64,000 nucleotides of DNA from positions 1,054,001-1,118,000 of the forward strand of contig NZ_RCWZ01000002.1 in assembly GCF_003675385.1 (NCBI RefSeq), given 5' to 3'. This DNA is from Mucilaginibacter kameinonensis. Lineage in GTDB: Bacteria; Bacteroidota; Bacteroidia; Sphingobacteriales; Sphingobacteriaceae. Below the pieces are notes generated by a model. The model saw nothing but the letters and a program-made list of their open reading frames with translations, was not told the origin of the DNA and made no database searches. The position numbers and the translations under genes were made by a program. Each line of letters starts with the position of its first letter. The first letter of the stretch is position 1. This document shows positions 61,309 through 64,000 of the stretch, piece by piece.

Positions 61309-61363
61309 CCCGGTGCCTGGTCGCCAAACTTCACACCGGGTAAATGTTAACCGATCCTTTAAT
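61309..61363 (+). promoter_or_regulatory. Leader hairpin element, copy 2
   Basis: CCCGGTG pairs with CACCGGG round a loop with GGTCGCCAAAC, followed by TTAACCGATCCTTTAAT, 25 bases before the receptor start. The 3' block and the CGCCAAAC loop are identical to copy 1; the stem keeps pairing although bases differ nearby. A CTTTCAGG/CCTGAAAG hairpin precedes it (61273-61299). Confidence 0.5.
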
Positions 61364-61388
61364 CTAATTAATCATTCTAAACAAAACT

Positions 61389-63770
61389 ATGAATTCTTCC
61401 CGACTATGCAGTCAACCTTCTACATTCAATCCATTACAAAAAGTTAATATTTACAATACGCTAAAATGGCTGGGATGCCTTGTGTTACTGCTTATTAGCA
61501 GTGTTGCGCAGGCCCAAACCCCGCATGGTACAATTAAGGGTAAAGTTGTCACGTCAGACGGGCAGCCTGGTGAGTTTGTGAACGTGGCCCTTAAAGGCAC
61601 CAGTAAAGGTACCCATGTAAACGCTAATGGTATGTATACCATAAACAATATCAATCCGGGTACTTATACCCTGGTTGCCAGTTATATTGGGCTTAACACA
61701 CAAAACCAAACGGTTGAGGTTAAAGCCGGCGAAACTATTGAAGTTAACTTTACCCTTACCGAAAATAACCAGCAATTGCAGGAAGTGGTGGTAACATCGG
61801 GCAAAAAGATTAACAAATTTAGCCGTCAGCAAAGCGACGATGTTGCCAAGCTTCCGCTTAAAAACCTCGAGAATCCTCAGGTTTACAACGTTGTAACCAG
61901 CGAGTTGCTAAAAGATCAGCTTAACGTAAATATATCTCAGGCTTTATCAAACGTACCCGGCGCTGTTCCATCTATTGATCCGGCTGGTGGCACCAGTATT
62001 ACCTTGAGGGGTTTTACGGCCGAGATTGCCGCCCGAAACGGCATCCAGTTCATAGCGGCCGGTCGCTCATCTGTTGATCCGGTGAATGTTGATCATTTTG
62101 AAGTGTTAAAAGGCCCGTCGGCTACGTTGTTTGGCAACACGGTATCATCTTATGGTGGTGCCATCAATATGGTTACCAAGAAACCTACTGCGGAAACGAA
62201 AGGTGAGATCACCTATTCGGCTGGAAGCTGGGGTTTAAACCGCGTTACTGCCGATATTAACACCCCGCTTAACCAGGAAAAAACCGCATTATTTCGTGTT
62301 AATGCCGCTGTAAACAAACAACAAAGCTACCTCGTAAACGGCCATAACAACACTTTTACTATCGACCCGAGCCTGTTGTATAAGGTAAATGACCGCCTTA
62401 CTTTGTCGGCCGATCTGGAAATTTACCACGAAGATCTTACCCGTGTGCCTTATATGCGGTACACCGGGTTGAATATCACCAACATTAATCAAAACCCTTT
62501 AGATTATCGCACTTCACTTTACAGCGATGGGATCAACGCTGTGACCAATACCTTCCGTTCATATTTTGAGGCTAAATACAAGATCAATGATAGCTGGACA
62601 TCGCAAACCAATATCTCTGTAAACAACGAAAAGGTTGCCAAAAGCTACCAGGCATATCCAACATTCATTAGCCCTACGCTCATAGAACGCGGAATCTCAT
62701 TATTTGGCCCTATTACTACCATCAATACAGATGTTCAGCATAATTTAAAAGGCGATTTCAAGATCGGCAAGGTCCGTAACCGTCTGGTTTGGGGACTGGA
62801 TTATATTCACACCAAAAGCGATTTTACCTATGCCAGCGCCACTATCGATACTATCGACATTACAAAATCATACGGCCCTGTTACGCAACCACTGGCTGAT
62901 AAAGCTATTCAGAATGGCTTTACCGGATTATATCCTTCAGAATTTAACCAGTACGCTACCTACGCTTCTGATTTAGTAAATATTACAGACAGGCTGATGA
63001 CGCTGGTTAGCTTACGTGTCGACCGGTATCAGCTTAAAGGCAATGGTGGATATAGCCAAACATCACTTACCCCAAAATTGGGTTTAATATATCAACCCGT
63101 TAAAGACCAGGTATCCATTTTTGGTAATTACATGAGCGGTTTTACCAACAATGGCCCAATTGTGCAGCCCGACGGTACGCGAATTGTTTTGAAACCGGAA
63201 CATGCTTTTCAATGGGAAGGTGGTGTTAAAGTAAGTACAGCCAATAACAGGCTTTCGGCAACGGTAAGTTACTACAACATTGATGTGCGCGACGCTTTGC
63301 GTTACGATAACGCCAATTTTACCTATCAGGACGGTAAGCAAAAAAGCCAGGGAGCAGAGGTAAGCATTGTTGCTAACCCTGTAGAGGGCCTTAACCTCAT
63401 TGCGGGATATGTTTACAACAAAAATCAATACATCCGCGCTACATCCGGCGAGGGTAAGGATGTAACCGGTACGCCAAGAAATGTGGCCAATTTTTGGGGT
63501 AGCTATAAATTTCAACCTGGCACTTTACTGCAGGACTTTGGTTTTGGCGTAGGTGGTAACTATGCTCAAAAAAGCTATTATGATCTGGGCAATACCATCG
63601 TGATCCCGTCATTTGTACTGGTGAATGCTATCGTGTTTTATGAACAGCCTAAATGGCGTTTGGGGATTGCTGCCAATAATATCGGTAATGAAAAATACTG
63701 GTCGCCGTCGTTTACAGCTAATCCGCAGCCTTTGCGCCAGCTGATTGCCTCAGCTTCATTTAAGTTTTAA
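61389..63770 (+). CDS. TonB-dependent siderophore-type receptor
   Basis: A 793-residue outer-membrane receptor. The N-terminus has a hydrophobic export signal ending in VAQAQ (about residue 43). A carboxypeptidase-regulatory-like domain follows (GTIKGKVVTSDGQPGEFVNV, ANGMYTINNINPGTYTLVAS, residues about 46-130), then a TonB-box-like LQEVVVTSGKKINKFS, the plug (ALSNVPGAVPSIDPAGGTSI, TLRGFTAEIAARNGIQFIAA, NVDHFEVLKGPSATLFGNTV), and the 22-strand barrel ending in SASFKF with terminal Phe. Plug motifs are those of siderophore receptors. A probable Fur-family gene follows, supporting iron uptake. Confidence 0.93.
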   Translation: MNSSRLCSQPSTFNPLQKVNIYNTLKWLGCLVLLLISSVAQAQTPHGTIKGKVVTSDGQPGEFVNVALKGTSKGTHVNANGMYTINNINPGTYTLVASYIGLNTQNQTVEVKAGETIEVNFTLTENNQQLQEVVVTSGKKINKFSRQQSDDVAKLPLKNLENPQVYNVVTSELLKDQLNVNISQALSNVPGAVPSIDPAGGTSITLRGFTAEIAARNGIQFIAAGRSSVDPVNVDHFEVLKGPSATLFGNTVSSYGGAINMVTKKPTAETKGEITYSAGSWGLNRVTADINTPLNQEKTALFRVNAAVNKQQSYLVNGHNNTFTIDPSLLYKVNDRLTLSADLEIYHEDLTRVPYMRYTGLNITNINQNPLDYRTSLYSDGINAVTNTFRSYFEAKYKINDSWTSQTNISVNNEKVAKSYQAYPTFISPTLIERGISLFGPITTINTDVQHNLKGDFKIGKVRNRLVWGLDYIHTKSDFTYASATIDTIDITKSYGPVTQPLADKAIQNGFTGLYPSEFNQYATYASDLVNITDRLMTLVSLRVDRYQLKGNGGYSQTSLTPKLGLIYQPVKDQVSIFGNYMSGFTNNGPIVQPDGTRIVLKPEHAFQWEGGVKVSTANNRLSATVSYYNIDVRDALRYDNANFTYQDGKQKSQGAEVSIVANPVEGLNLIAGYVYNKNQYIRATSGEGKDVTGTPRNVANFWGSYKFQPGTLLQDFGFGVGGNYAQKSYYDLGNTIVIPSFVLVNAIVFYEQPKWRLGIAANNIGNEKYWSPSFTANPQPLRQLIASASFKF

Positions 63771-63783
63771 CCTTTATCACACG

Positions 63784-63817
63784 CCGGTCGGAGAGGAATC
63801 TCTGGCCGGTATTTTTT
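63784..63817 (+). terminator. Rho-independent terminator of the receptor gene
   Basis: An 11-bp stem (63784-63794 with 63799-63809, two G-T pairs) closed by a GGAA loop and followed by ATTTTTT. Confidence 0.93.
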
Positions 63818-63851
63818 AATAACCAAACACTAATGCCTGATTGCACCTGCT

Positions 63852-64000
63852 ATGCATGATTTGATTAATGAAATAAAGTTACGACCCATATCACAGGTTA
63901 TTTTAAAATACCTGATGGATCACCGGGAGCCTGTGGATGCCGAAACCATTTGGTTGGATGTGAAAGCTAACGGGGCTACTTTTAGTATAGGCTCAATTTA
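63852..64000 (+). CDS. Probable Fur-family regulator (3' end outside window)
   Basis: 49 codons are visible from the ATG at 63852. LRPISQVILKYLMDHREPVD, then AETIWLDVKANGATFSIGSI resembles the Fur winged helix (xR-xVLxxLxxH--p-sA--i---l------s--TvYr). The gene runs off the window, so the metal sites cannot be seen. It follows a siderophore receptor, so iron-responsive control is plausible. Confidence 0.6.
   Translation, partial: MHDLINEIKLRPISQVILKYLMDHREPVDAETIWLDVKANGATFSIGSI

Overview
The window looks like a chromosomal segment of a Bacteroidota bacterium of the Sphingobacteriaceae, most likely Mucilaginibacter or a close relative. This is inferred from gene content (PorE-like OmpA protein, GH92 mannosidase, TonB receptor with a carboxypeptidase-regulatory-like domain, ThuA/sugar dehydrogenase fusion), from TAnnTTTG promoter boxes, and from REP-like inverted repeats between genes.

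Layout. 1-9.9 kb: the end of an OmpA/PorE-like protein, a small HTH protein, a large ThuA-dehydrogenase-cytochrome c fusion with two sugar isomerase/epimerase-like proteins, a lipoprotein, a metallophosphoesterase and an azoreductase. 10.3-38.6 kb: one long co-directional cluster for an extracellular contractile injection system (eCIS). It holds a DUF4255 cap/terminator protein, two sheaths, two tube proteins, DUF5908, a LysM baseplate protein, a VgrG/gp5-like spike, a PAAR tip, gp25, two large baseplate proteins, a 1468-residue PKD protein, a tape-measure protein, two DUF4157 putative cargo proteins (one with an HNH-like nuclease motif), a TPR protein and an AAA+ ATPase. 38.9-46.8 kb: a TPR histidine kinase, two NtrC-type sigma-54 response regulators, and a GNAT/M20 pair. 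47-57.5 kb: an outer-membrane porin, an amino-acid permease with a trans-sulfuration-type PLP enzyme, a LacI regulator, a secreted BSP-family protein, a GH92 mannosidase and a DUF2459 protein. Two copies of an AAAACGTTTT operator flank a probable small RNA between the LacI gene and the BSP gene.

57.6-60.7 kb is the most unusual part. A Ro60/TROVE (Rsr) gene is followed on its own strand by a tandem array of six related structured RNA units. Three of them carry T-arm, closed acceptor stem and D-arm in circularly permuted tRNA order, as expected for bacterial Y RNAs. Upstream of rsr, on the opposite strand, is a cluster of three tRNA genes: Pro(UGG), Ile(UAU) and Cys(GCA). Its leader carries a short ORF, a three-codon minigene and a strong terminator, and looks like an attenuator. 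The region reads as an RNA quality-control or tRNA-related locus.

60.7-64 kb: two copies of a conserved hairpin element lead into a TonB-dependent siderophore-type receptor, followed by the start of a probable Fur-family regulator. This end of the window is probably an iron-uptake locus.

All functional calls rest on reading motifs and gene order by eye; no database search was run.
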